From assembly GCF_002005205.3 (NCBI RefSeq), contig NZ_CP019702.2, positions 1-64,000 on the forward strand: a stretch of 64,000 bases of DNA. Direction: 5' to 3'. A program made the position numbers and the translations under genes. This document shows, piece after piece, positions 25,742 through 33,685 of this stretch. Numbering within the stretch: the stretch's first letter is position 1; every line of letters begins with the position of its first letter. This DNA is from Rhizobium rhizogenes. GTDB taxonomy: Bacteria > Pseudomonadota > Alphaproteobacteria > Rhizobiales > Rhizobiaceae. A model generated the notes under the pieces. The model was not told where the DNA came from. It did no database searches and saw nothing but the letters and a program-made list of their open reading frames with translations.

Positions 25742-27100
25742 ATGTTCAGCAGAAGACAATTGCTTGGAGCAGGCGCCGCCGGCGCGGCGCTCGTCTCCTC
25801 CAAAACCTGGGCGCAGACGTCCAATATGGGCCTGCCGGAAGCAGCCAGCATGGAAGGCGCTGCGACCCAGACACCCACCCGCCCCTCAACCGGCCCGGAT
25901 TACAACCCGGTCGTCACCCTCAACGGATGGACACTGCCCTTCCGGATGAACAATGGCGTCAAGGAGTTCCACCTCGTTGCCGAACCGGTGGAACGCGAGA
26001 TGGCCGAGGGCATGACCGCCTATCTGTGGGGTTACAACGGCCAGTCCCCCGGCCCGACCATCGAGGCTGTGGAGGGTGACCGGGTGCGTATCTTCGTCAC
26101 CAACAAATTGCCCGAACATACGACGGTTCACTGGCACGGCATGATCCTGCCTTCGGGCATGGACGGTGTCGGCGGCCTGTCGCAGCCGCATATCCCTGTC
26201 GGCAAAACCTTCGTTTACGAGTTCGATCTCGTGAAATCCGGCACCTTCATGTACCACCCGCATTCCGACGAGATGGTGCAGATGGCCATGGGGATGATGG
26301 GCTTTTTCGTCGTACATCCCAAGGACCCGGCGTTCATGCCGGTGGACCGGGACTTCGTGTTCCTGCTCAGCGCCTTCGACATCGACCCGGGAAGTTACGT
26401 GCCCCGTGTCATGGAGATGACCGATTTTAATCTCTGGACCTGGAATAGCCGGGTGTTTCCCGGCATCGATCCGCTGGTCGTGTCGAAAAACGACAGGGTG
26501 CGGGTGCGGGTCGGCAACCTGACCATGACCAACCACCCGATCCACATGCATGGTTACGACTTCGAGGTCACCTGCACCGATGGCGGCTGGGTGCGACCCG
26601 AGGCGCGGTGGCCGGAAGTCAGCATCGACATTCCCGTCGGCGCGATGCGCGCTTACGAGTTCGACGCCAAATATGAGGGCGACTGGGCGATCCATTGCCA
26701 CAAGTCGCATCACACCATGAACGCCATGGGTCATGAAATCCCGACATTCATCGGTGTCGACAAAAAGGAAGTCGCCAAGAAAATCCGGCAGATCCGCCCC
26801 GAATATATGCCGATGGGCACAGCCGGCATGGCTGACATGGCCGAGATGTCGATGGAGATACCCGAAAACACCGTGCCCATGATGACCGGCTGGGGTCCGC
26901 ACGGCCCCATCGAAATGGGCGGCATGTTCTCGGTGGTGAAGGTCCGCGAAGGTATCTCCGCGGGCGATTACGCCGATCCGGGCTGGTATGAAAACCCGCC
27001 CGGCACACAGGCCTTTGAGTGGACGGGCAACCTGCCCGACGCGCCCAAAGCCAAAGATGCAAGCACACAGCCCCCATCTGCCCATTCGAACCACGGCTGA
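25742..27100 (+). CDS. Periplasmic multicopper oxidase (CopA/CueO-like)
   Basis: A 452-residue oxidase with a twin-arginine signal (FSRRQLLGAGAAG), exported folded. The four copper motifs are complete: HWHGM (H130/H132), HPHSDEMVQM (H172/H174), HPIHMHGYDF (265-274) and HCHKSHHTMNAM near 318-329, a full HCHxxxHxxxxM site. It should oxidise Cu(I) or phenols in the periplasm. A methionine-rich stretch near the C-terminus (about 365-385) may bind copper. It is shorter than PcoA/CopA (about 600). The ATG at 25742 with AAAGGAAA upstream is preferred to the TTG at 25724. Confidence 0.88.
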   Translation: MFSRRQLLGAGAAGAALVSSKTWAQTSNMGLPEAASMEGAATQTPTRPSTGPDYNPVVTLNGWTLPFRMNNGVKEFHLVAEPVEREMAEGMTAYLWGYNGQSPGPTIEAVEGDRVRIFVTNKLPEHTTVHWHGMILPSGMDGVGGLSQPHIPVGKTFVYEFDLVKSGTFMYHPHSDEMVQMAMGMMGFFVVHPKDPAFMPVDRDFVFLLSAFDIDPGSYVPRVMEMTDFNLWTWNSRVFPGIDPLVVSKNDRVRVRVGNLTMTNHPIHMHGYDFEVTCTDGGWVRPEARWPEVSIDIPVGAMRAYEFDAKYEGDWAIHCHKSHHTMNAMGHEIPTFIGVDKKEVAKKIRQIRPEYMPMGTAGMADMAEMSMEIPENTVPMMTGWGPHGPIEMGGMFSVVKVREGISAGDYADPGWYENPPGTQAFEWTGNLPDAPKAKDASTQPPSAHSNHG

Positions 27101-27133
27101 CCGTCAATCCTCCCAAACGAAAAGGAAAACAAC

Positions 27134-27613
27134 ATGAACACTGCAATTCTTGGCCTTGTGCTGGCAGCACTTGCGACCCCCGCTCTGGCGGCCGGCAGCC
27201 ATGCTGGCGGACACAGCGAGGTCATGGCCGTCGGCGAACCCGGCGACGCCACGAAAGTCACCCAGATCATCCGCGTCAGCATGAAAGAGACGCCGGATGG
27301 CAAGATGATCTTCACGCCCAACAACTTCAAGGTCCGCAAGGACCAGACCATCCGCTTCACCGTCAAGAACGAAGGCGAGCTCGATCATGAATTCGTTCTC
27401 GATGAAGAAGCGAAGGTCATGGAGCACAAGGCGCTGATGGAGAAATTCCCCGAGATGGAACATGCCGATCCGAACGCCATCCGTCTGGCACCCGGCAAGA
27501 CGGGGGAAATCGTCTGGAGGTTCACCAATGACGGCGTCTTCAAGGTCGCCTGCCTTGTGCCCGGACATTACGACGCCGGCATGCACGGCGATGTCACCGT
27601 TGCCAAAAAGTAA
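27134..27613 (+). CDS. Periplasmic cupredoxin (CopI/plastocyanin-like)
   Basis: A 159-residue secreted blue-copper protein. A signal peptide ends near residue 19. The type 1 copper ligands are visible: H85 in LDHEF, and C140, H145 and M150 in the loop ACLVPGHYDAGM. A His- and Met-containing region lies near residues 23-31 and 96-110. It probably binds or shuttles periplasmic copper for the oxidase encoded just upstream (33-bp gap). This family is known from copper-tolerance operons of proteobacteria. Confidence 0.85.
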   Translation: MNTAILGLVLAALATPALAAGSHAGGHSEVMAVGEPGDATKVTQIIRVSMKETPDGKMIFTPNNFKVRKDQTIRFTVKNEGELDHEFVLDEEAKVMEHKALMEKFPEMEHADPNAIRLAPGKTGEIVWRFTNDGVFKVACLVPGHYDAGMHGDVTVAKK

Positions 27614-27633
27614 GCAAACAAGGAAACCGATCC

Positions 27634-27918
27634 ATGAAAACAATCATCAACACCACCCTCGCCGCAGCCCTCTTTCTCGCCTCTGCCGCCGGCGCCTTCG
27701 CGCAGGAATTCACCGCCGGCACGGTGAAGAAACTCGATACCAAGGCCAAGAAGGTCACGCTTATCCATGAGGAACTGAAAAACCTGGACATGCCGGCAAT
27801 GACCATGGTCTTCGACGTCAAGGACGAAGCCATGCTGGCGAAATTGCAAGAAGGCGCGAAAGTGCAATTCGTCGCCGAGCGGGTGAACGGCAAGCTGACC
27901 GTGACGCAGCTGAAATAA
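27634..27918 (+). CDS. CusF-like periplasmic copper-binding protein
   Basis: A 94-residue protein with a signal peptide (to about residue 23) and an OB-fold CusF-type domain. The metal-binding positions align as H45, M53, M56 and M58 (segment NLDMPAMTMVF). In E. coli CusF the second position is a tryptophan that caps the Cu(I) site; here it is methionine (M53), suggesting altered affinity. CusF hands Cu(I) to CusCBA pumps. Encoded 20 bp after the cupredoxin, it is the last gene of the copper operon. Confidence 0.85.
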   Translation: MKTIINTTLAAALFLASAAGAFAQEFTAGTVKKLDTKAKKVTLIHEELKNLDMPAMTMVFDVKDEAMLAKLQEGAKVQFVAERVNGKLTVTQLK

Positions 27919-27931
27919 CTGCAGCGATGTG

Positions 27932-27963
27932 ATGGGACGCATCCAATCGTGAACACGTCCCAT
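27932..27963. terminator. Stem-loop after the copper operon
   Basis: ATGGGACG (27932-27939) and CGTCCCAT (27956-27963) form a perfect 8-bp stem with a 16-nt loop, 14 nt past the last copper gene. There is no T-run after it, so it may be a processing or Rho-associated structure and not an intrinsic terminator. Confidence 0.35.
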
Positions 27964-28037
27964 ACTCGCGCCAAGCGGTCGGCGAGGAACACCAACTCAC
28001 TTTTTTCTGTTCGGAGACGAAGAATATTACATCACCT

Positions 28038-29294
28038 TTGAATCCCTTGGCCCCTCAATGGGACACCGCTCGCAAAGTCCGTTCAATCTTTTTGCGTTTC
28101 GTTGCTTTCGTCATTTTACTCACCAACTTCATCCTCGGAGGCAGTATGGGAGCCGAACGCACCCCCCTCGCCGTCCCCGTCATCTATTTTACGATCAGCA
28201 TCGCCTTAGTCGCAGCAACACGATTATTACCCAATCGTACATGGCTTAAAATCGTCTTCGTAGTTTTTGACGCTACCTTGATGACGTTAGTTCTCTACGC
28301 ACATATCCTGAGCAGGCAAGCCAGCGAAAACCACAATCTTACAACCACCGGCCTGGTCATTGCGTTTATCCTGCTCACCCAGGTGGCCCTTGAACTTGAT
28401 CGTAAACTGATCGTTATTTTCTCTGGACTTGTTCTTACTTCCTGGGTCGCCATGCTTGCGACCATCGCAGTCAGACACCGCACGGGTGATACCGCCTCCG
28501 TCATTGGATCGTTTTTTAATCGTGACCTTGGTCTGACAGTTAGCTTCGCATTCGCCGCCTTCGCAATTTACCTACTAGCGAGGGATCATGACCACACGCG
28601 CAAAGAAGGCCTCAGAGCCGACAAGCGACGCCTTAACCTTTCCGGGTTTTTCTCCCCACTTGTTGTTGAGCAACTTCAAGAGACGGGTAGCAATCTTGGC
28701 CTTGAACGCCGCGATGCAGCGATCATGTTCATAGATTTGCGTGATTTCACCCGTTTCGCAGAAACTGCATCTGCTGATGAACTGACCTTCACCCTCACAA
28801 AGTATCGTCAACTAGTCTCCCGAACAATCATCGAATATGGCGGGACCATAGACAAATTCATCGGAGACGGCGTTATGGTAGTCTTTGGACAACCACAGCC
28901 CAGCAAGTACGATGCAGATCGCGCAATTGCATGTGCCCTGGAACTAGTGAACGTATTAAGCAACTGGAGGAACTACTGCCTGGACAATGGCTATCCTTCC
29001 TTGGAAGCTGGCATCGGCCTGCACTACGGAACCGTGATCAGCGGTGTTTTGGATAGTGGCTGCCATAATGAGTTTACAGTCGTTGGCGACGCCGTCAATG
29101 TCGCTGAGCGGTTGGAATCTCTTGCAAAATCTCTCGGAGCGCTGCTTGTCGTTTCGTGCGATCTAATGCTTCGATTGAGGGTACCAATTCCTCCGGCCGA
29201 GTGGCTCTCACAAAGTTCTGTTGCCTTACCGGGGCGACGACTATTGATTAACGTCAGATACATTTGCCGCTTGCCGTACCAAAAATACCCGTAA
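28038..29294 (+). CDS. Membrane-bound class III adenylate/guanylate cyclase
   Basis: A 418-residue protein. The N-terminal 190 residues hold about six transmembrane helices (for example LRFVAFVILLTNFILGG). The C-terminus is a class III cyclase homology domain with metal-binding aspartates in MFIDLRDF and IGDGVMVVFG and the motif VVGDAVNVAERLE near 345. It should make cAMP (or cGMP) in response to a membrane signal. The start is a TTG at 28038 with a weak ribosome site; an internal ATG at 28146 would lose a helix. It follows the copper operon by 119 bp on the same strand, but a shared function is not evident. Confidence 0.82.
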   Translation: MNPLAPQWDTARKVRSIFLRFVAFVILLTNFILGGSMGAERTPLAVPVIYFTISIALVAATRLLPNRTWLKIVFVVFDATLMTLVLYAHILSRQASENHNLTTTGLVIAFILLTQVALELDRKLIVIFSGLVLTSWVAMLATIAVRHRTGDTASVIGSFFNRDLGLTVSFAFAAFAIYLLARDHDHTRKEGLRADKRRLNLSGFFSPLVVEQLQETGSNLGLERRDAAIMFIDLRDFTRFAETASADELTFTLTKYRQLVSRTIIEYGGTIDKFIGDGVMVVFGQPQPSKYDADRAIACALELVNVLSNWRNYCLDNGYPSLEAGIGLHYGTVISGVLDSGCHNEFTVVGDAVNVAERLESLAKSLGALLVVSCDLMLRLRVPIPPAEWLSQSSVALPGRRLLINVRYICRLPYQKYP

Positions 29295-29424
29295 AAGTTA
29301 CGGTATGATCCAAGTAAACGACGCAGGCTCCATATGAATAGATGGTGTGGTTGTCGCTCTACCCACCCGACACGTTCTGTCAGAGGATAGTCGAGTTAAA
29401 TCCAATGGGTGGAAGGATGGCAGC

Positions 29425-29660
29425 ATGGCATACAACACGATGATTGGGATCGATCTGGCGAAGAACGTTTTCCAGGTTCATGGAACTTTGCTTTCCGGAG
29501 AGGTCAAGTTTCGGCGGAAGCTATCCCGGCAGCATTTTCGTAGATTTATGGCCGGGCAAGGCGCTTCGATCGTCGTGATGGAGGCGTGCGGGAGTGCTCA
29601 TTACTGGTCACGCGAGATGACGAAACTCGGTCATGCAGTACGGCTGATAGCGCCACAGTG
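29425..29660 (+). pseudogene. IS110-family transposase, N-terminal piece
   Basis: From the ATG at 29425 about 78 residues of a DEDD transposase are readable (MIGIDLAKNVFQVHG, IVVMEACGSAHYWSREM, HAVRLIAPQCV). The similarity stops abruptly at about 29658, where sequence with a group II intron 5' signature (GTGCG) begins. The remainder of the gene is not found downstream, so it is a truncated remnant. Confidence 0.7.
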
Positions 29661-29985
29661 CGTGCGTCCATTAGGGTCCCGGAACCGGGCAAGGCGAAAC
29701 CTGGCTCGTGTTTGGTCGCAATGAACGCGGCGGCCCTGTCGGGAAAGCGCTGCAACGGCTTGTCTCAAGCCCCAAGGCGCAATTCCGGTGGCGCAATCCG
29801 GAGGGAAACCCATACATCTTCCGGCTTGAAGACCGCAGTACCGTCACATCAAACTATCATGACGTTGCTATGGCCATGGGCCAAGCTTGAATAGAGAGCC
29901 GTATGCGCTGAAAGGTGCACGTACGGTTCGGGGAGGAGAAGCGCATCCGCGCTTCTTACTCCACTCCGGACCTGTGAGGGCTTCG
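29658..29985 (+). ncRNA. Group II intron remnant with intact domain V
   Basis: Positions 29896-29929 form a 34-nt hairpin matching bacterial group II intron domain V: GAGCCGTATGCG at the 5' side, a GAAA loop and GCACGTACGGTTC at the 3' side, with only about three differences from the usual sequence. A domain VI-like hairpin follows (arms GAAGCGC and GCGCTTC around 29938-29953). A GTGCG start consensus occurs at 29658 and again at 29662. The normal intron is about 2 kb with a reverse-transcriptase gene in domain IV; here no such gene exists and the whole is about 330 nt, so it is deleted or an ORF-less derivative. The 3' end is uncertain. Confidence 0.68.
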
Positions 29986-30011
29986 CGTATCTGGCCCACG
30001 CGACAAATGCT

Positions 30012-30255
30012 TCGCATTTGCACTGATGTCATCGATCTCTATTCCCGCCGGGTGATCGATTGGGCAATGCAGAGCCGCCAAACCACCGACGTCGTGTTGC
30101 AGGCTCTGCTCATGGCGGTGTGGCGGCGCAAGCCGAAGAACAAGGTGCTGATCCACTCGGATCAGGGCTCCCAGTTCACCAGCATGGACTGGGCCTCGTT
30201 CCTCAGGCACCACAATCTGGTTCACTCGATGAGCCGACGCGGCAACTGCCATGAC
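30012..30255 (+). pseudogene. IS3-family OrfB, central part (left of IS110)
   Basis: The frame encodes VIDLYSRRVIDWAMQSRQ, then KVLIHSDQGSQFTSMDW and SMSRRGNCHD, which is the central DDE core of an IS3 OrfB. The beginning of the gene is missing, replaced by intron-like sequence. It ends at 30255, where an intact IS110 element is inserted; the same protein resumes at 31514. Confidence 0.75.
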
Positions 30256-31513
30256 TGTGAATGTGCTATAGCAGCCTGATGGCCTGACCCATGCTATGAT
30301 TGATCGCGTGTCATTGCGTTGACGTGTCGTCCATCAGGTTGCCCCGGCAGCGGGCGAGACGTGACTTCATAGGAGCTTGACGGTCAGCGTACCATCACAG
30401 TCCTGTCCTCTTCGATCGGTGCCCGGGCTATTTTAACCGAAGGGCACCCAATGGATCATATCATCGTCGGCGTCGATACCCACAAGGCCAACCATGTTGC
30501 CGTTGCCATCAATGCACACGGCGCTCGTTTAGGCACCATCACTATACCAGCGACACGAAAAGGATACTCGAGCTTGGAGACCTGGGCATCCAGGCTCGGC
30601 CATATCAAGGCATTCGGCATAGAGGGGACCGGCTCCTATGGAGCAGGTTTGTCCCGGGAACTGTTGGCTCAAGGACATACGGTTCTCGATGTGATGCGCC
30701 CCAACCGACAAATCCGCTACCTTCACGGCAAATCCGACAGTCTCGATGCCGAAAGCGCAGCGCGTTCGGTTCTGAATGGTCAAGCCACAGCTTTGGCGAA
30801 AGCTCAAACAGGGTCATCGGAAATGATCAGGCATATCAAAGTCGCCCGCGACAGCGCTGTAAAGGCCAAGTCGCAGGCAATGATCACTTTGCGAACGTTG
30901 ATAATAAACGCACCGTCCGATCTGCGTGATGCGCTCGACCAGATCAAAGGGCCAATCGCCTTGATCCGTCACATCGCCGCGTTTCGACCAGGCGAGATTT
31001 TATCGCCGAGTTCGTCGGCAAAAGTTGCCATGCGGGCCATCGCCCGTCGTTGGTTGATGCTGCACGAGGAAATTGCGGAACACGAGTGTGAGCTCGAACG
31101 CATGGTGATCAGCAAAGCTCCTGCATTGATGAAGTCGTTCGGCATATCAACGATAACCGTCGCCGAGATGTTGATCCTGATCGGTGACAATCCCGAACGC
31201 ATCAAATCGGAATCTGCCTTGGCAAAAATGTGCGGTGTATGCCCAATTCCGGCCTCCAGCGGCAAGACCAACCGAATGCGCCTCAATCGAGGCGGCAATC
31301 GACAGGCTAATGCCGCCATTTATCGTGTTGCGGTCGTTCGAATGCGTGATGACGACAGAACGAAAACATACGCGGCGCGCCGAACTGCGGAAGGCAAAAC
31401 CAGGCGGGAAATCGTTCGATGCCTAAAACGATATATCATCAGGGAGATATATCGCCATCTCTGCACGCCATCTGTTTCCCAGTTCTCTGGGCCTTGACAG
31501 ATATAGGAGCATC
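30256..31513 (+). mobile_element. Intact IS110-family insertion sequence
   Basis: An element of about 1258 bp that interrupts the IS3 OrfB between CATGAC (to 30255) and AATGCGG (from 31514); removing it restores the reading RRGNCHD-NAVAETFFNLL. Ends are known to within 1-2 bp. It carries one intact DEDD transposase (30451-31497). The 195-nt non-coding left end before the gene is where IS110-group elements encode their bridge RNA. Short AGGAGC-containing motifs occur near both ends (about 30370 and 31505). No terminal inverted repeats are seen, as expected. Confidence 0.8.
30451..31497 (+). CDS. IS110-family DEDD transposase
   Basis: A 348-residue recombinase, of full family length. The N-terminal RuvC-like domain shows the first catalytic acid in VGVDTHKANHVAV, the second in FGIEGTGSYG and the DEDD aspartates in SDSLDAESAARSV. 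The C-terminal transposase-20 domain contains CPIPASSGKTNRMRLNRGGNRQANAA with its catalytic serine. IS110 enzymes insert and excise by RNA-guided recombination. It looks intact, so this copy may still be mobile. Confidence 0.88.
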   Translation: MDHIIVGVDTHKANHVAVAINAHGARLGTITIPATRKGYSSLETWASRLGHIKAFGIEGTGSYGAGLSRELLAQGHTVLDVMRPNRQIRYLHGKSDSLDAESAARSVLNGQATALAKAQTGSSEMIRHIKVARDSAVKAKSQAMITLRTLIINAPSDLRDALDQIKGPIALIRHIAAFRPGEILSPSSSAKVAMRAIARRWLMLHEEIAEHECELERMVISKAPALMKSFGISTITVAEMLILIGDNPERIKSESALAKMCGVCPIPASSGKTNRMRLNRGGNRQANAAIYRVAVVRMRDDDRTKTYAARRTAEGKTRREIVRCLKRYIIREIYRHLCTPSVSQFSGP

Positions 31514-31702
31514 AATGCGGTGGCCGAGACCTTCTTCAATCTTCTAAAGCGTGAACGGATACGTCGCAGGGTTTACCGTTCACGCGATGAAGCACGCCAG
31601 GATGTGTTCGACTACATCGAAATGTTCTACAACCCGAAACGCAAGCACGTCAGAAACGGGATGCTGTCGCCCGTCGAGTTCGAGAAGCAGCAGAAAATTT
31701 AA
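31514..31702 (+). pseudogene. IS3-family OrfB, C-terminal part (right of IS110)
   Basis: The continuation of the gene at 30012-30255: NAVAETFFNLLKRERIRRR, then YIEMFYNPKRKHVRNG and the typical ending LSPVEFEKQQKI. It contains the catalytic glutamate (AETFF). The stop is at 31702, followed by sequence like the right end of IS3 elements (GGTGTCTACCAAACTCGGGG). The gene was intact here before the IS110 insertion. Confidence 0.75.
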
Positions 31703-31824
31703 CCCGAGGGGTGTCTACCAAACTCGGGGCTATTCAAAAAGACAAATAACAATCACCTGATTGACGACATATAAATTCCGATCAACGCTGCTTCAACGAC
31801 CTGCTTTTCGCAAGGGCGATGAAC

Positions 31825-32652
31825 TTAAGTGCTGCCGAGCTCATCGCCTATGGAAGGGCCACTCGTCGGTGCTCTGGGCAGGATGACCGGGGTCTGATAG
31901 TCTGGATCCGGCATGATGGCGCACCTCAATCCGAAGACGCGTTCGATTGTCGTTTCCGTCAGTATGTCCCAGGGTTTACCCTGCTCGACGACCGTTCCAC
32001 GATGGACGATGGTTAAATGGCTTGCGTAGCGCGCGGCAAGGGTCAAGTCATGCATCACGGCGATAATCGTTCTGTTGGCGGTGATCAGGCCCCTGCAAAT
32101 TTCAAGCATCTCGATCTGGTGGGCAAGATCGAGATAGGTGGTTGGTTCGTCCAGTAGAAGAATATCGGTTCCTTGGGCGAGAAGCATCGCCAGAGACACT
32201 CTTTGCCTTTGCCCGCCCGAGAGCTGGTTAACCGGCCGCAGCGCGAAGGGCCCGATGGACGTGACGGATATGGCCTCTTCCACGGCTGCCTCATCAGCGC
32301 AAGACCAGAGACGGAACCAACCGTGGTGGGGATGACGGCCGCGCCGAACCAGTTCCAGCGCTGTTGCTCCGTCGGGGAATTGCGCCTGTTGCGGCAGGAG
32401 GCCGACCCTTTTTGCGAAAGCGCGGCGCTCGAGGTGCACAACATCGGTCCCGTCGAGAAACGCGTGTCCCGAGGACGGGGACAGCAGCCTCGCCAGACAG
32501 CGCAGCAAGGTCGATTTGCCCGATGCATTCGGCCCGATAATCGCAGAAAAGGCTCCGCGTGGAAAACGCACATTGACGTCGCGCAAAACCGGGGTGCGGC
32601 CGGGTGCAGCAAAAAGGGCTTCGGTATGAATGGCAGGGTAAGAGGCGTTCAT
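31825..32652 (-). CDS. Siderophore ABC importer ATPase (FecE/FhuC-like)
   Basis: A 275-residue ATPase with Walker A GPNASGKST, signature LSGGQRQRV, Walker B ILLLDEPTT and switch histidine in VMHDLTLA. It powers uptake of a ferric siderophore through the two permeases encoded upstream. Its start overlaps the preceding permease gene by 4 bp. It is the last gene of the receptor-binding protein-permease-permease-ATPase operon. Confidence 0.88.
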   Translation of the reverse strand: MNASYPAIHTEALFAAPGRTPVLRDVNVRFPRGAFSAIIGPNASGKSTLLRCLARLLSPSSGHAFLDGTDVVHLERRAFAKRVGLLPQQAQFPDGATALELVRRGRHPHHGWFRLWSCADEAAVEEAISVTSIGPFALRPVNQLSGGQRQRVSLAMLLAQGTDILLLDEPTTYLDLAHQIEMLEICRGLITANRTIIAVMHDLTLAARYASHLTIVHRGTVVEQGKPWDILTETTIERVFGLRCAIMPDPDYQTPVILPRAPTSGPSIGDELGST

Positions 32653-33674
32653 GCCGCTGCTCCTTTACCGTTTCTCCTGATCCACAACAGTGCGACGAAA
32701 TAAATGCCTCCCAATGCGGCAGTCATTGCCCCCGCAGGTATAATGCGGGGCAGGAACAGAATTCGGCCGGCAATGTCGCTGCTGAGCAAAAACACGGCGC
32801 CGGACAGGCAGGAGGCGAAGAGCGGGATCGAAGCGCTGCCAGTCAGCCAAAAGGCAATCCTTGGTGCAATCAATGCCACGAACCCGACTGGACCGGCCAC
32901 GAAGGTTGCCACCGCCGTCAGAGCCAGTCCGATAACGGCGATCTTCAGTTGCGTTGCCGCAACGTTTTCTCCCAGGCTGGCGGCCCTGTCCTCTCCCAGT
33001 TCGAGGATATGCAAGGGGCGTGCACAGGCCAGCGCCGCAGGCACAAGCAGGCACAGCATCAGCAGGCTCAGGTAAAGTCTGGTCCCATCTGCCCCGTTCA
33101 GTGATCCTGCTTTCCAGTTGGCGGCCGCGAGTGCCATATCGAGTTGTACGGTCATGACGACCCAGTCGTTCAATGCCATGAAGAACGCACCGATCGCTAT
33201 GCCGATCAGAATAATGCGCTCCGTGTCGGTATTGCGGGGGGTGGCAAGACCATAGACGAACCCACCCGCAAGCATTCCTCCTGCCAGGCTTGCGATGGCG
33301 ATCATCACCTGGGAGGCCCCCGCGAGCATGGCCAGCAGCGCGCCTGTGAAGGCGCCGGAATCGAAACCGAGAATGTCGGGGCTTCCGAGCGGATTACGCA
33401 GCAAGGTCTGGAACAGTGCGCCAGCCATGCCGAGCGCCATTCCGGCGAGGATTGCGGCAGCAACGCGTGGTGTGCGCCATTCAAGGACAACGAGCTTGAT
33501 AGATGGGTCACCTTCGCCTGACAGAGCGATCACCACCTGCCGCAGGCTGGTCGGAAGCGTCCCCGTAGCCAACGCCACAATGGTCAGGCCAAGGCCCGCA
33601 GCGATAAAAAAGGTGCTCCATCCCGCTCTGCGCAGGGGGACCGGTGAAAAATGCCTCTCCGCAGGCTGCCGCAT
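32649..33674 (-). CDS. FecCD-family siderophore permease (second subunit)
   Basis: A 341-residue integral membrane permease with about nine to ten helices and the conserved GMALGMAGALFQTLLRNPL and LGSPDILGFDSGA segments of FecCD/BtuC transporters. It forms the inner-membrane channel with its homologue encoded 11 bp upstream and the ATPase encoded with a 4-bp overlap. Confidence 0.87.
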   Translation of the reverse strand: MRQPAERHFSPVPLRRAGWSTFFIAAGLGLTIVALATGTLPTSLRQVVIALSGEGDPSIKLVVLEWRTPRVAAAILAGMALGMAGALFQTLLRNPLGSPDILGFDSGAFTGALLAMLAGASQVMIAIASLAGGMLAGGFVYGLATPRNTDTERIILIGIAIGAFFMALNDWVVMTVQLDMALAAANWKAGSLNGADGTRLYLSLLMLCLLVPAALACARPLHILELGEDRAASLGENVAATQLKIAVIGLALTAVATFVAGPVGFVALIAPRIAFWLTGSASIPLFASCLSGAVFLLSSDIAGRILFLPRIIPAGAMTAALGGIYFVALLWIRRNGKGAAA

Positions 33675-33685
33675 CGGTCCGTCCT

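Noticed and set aside
25886..27094. Open frame of about 400 codons on the minus strand, histidine-rich
   Set aside because: Its histidines mirror the Met/His codons of the multicopper oxidase on the plus strand, so it is an antisense shadow.
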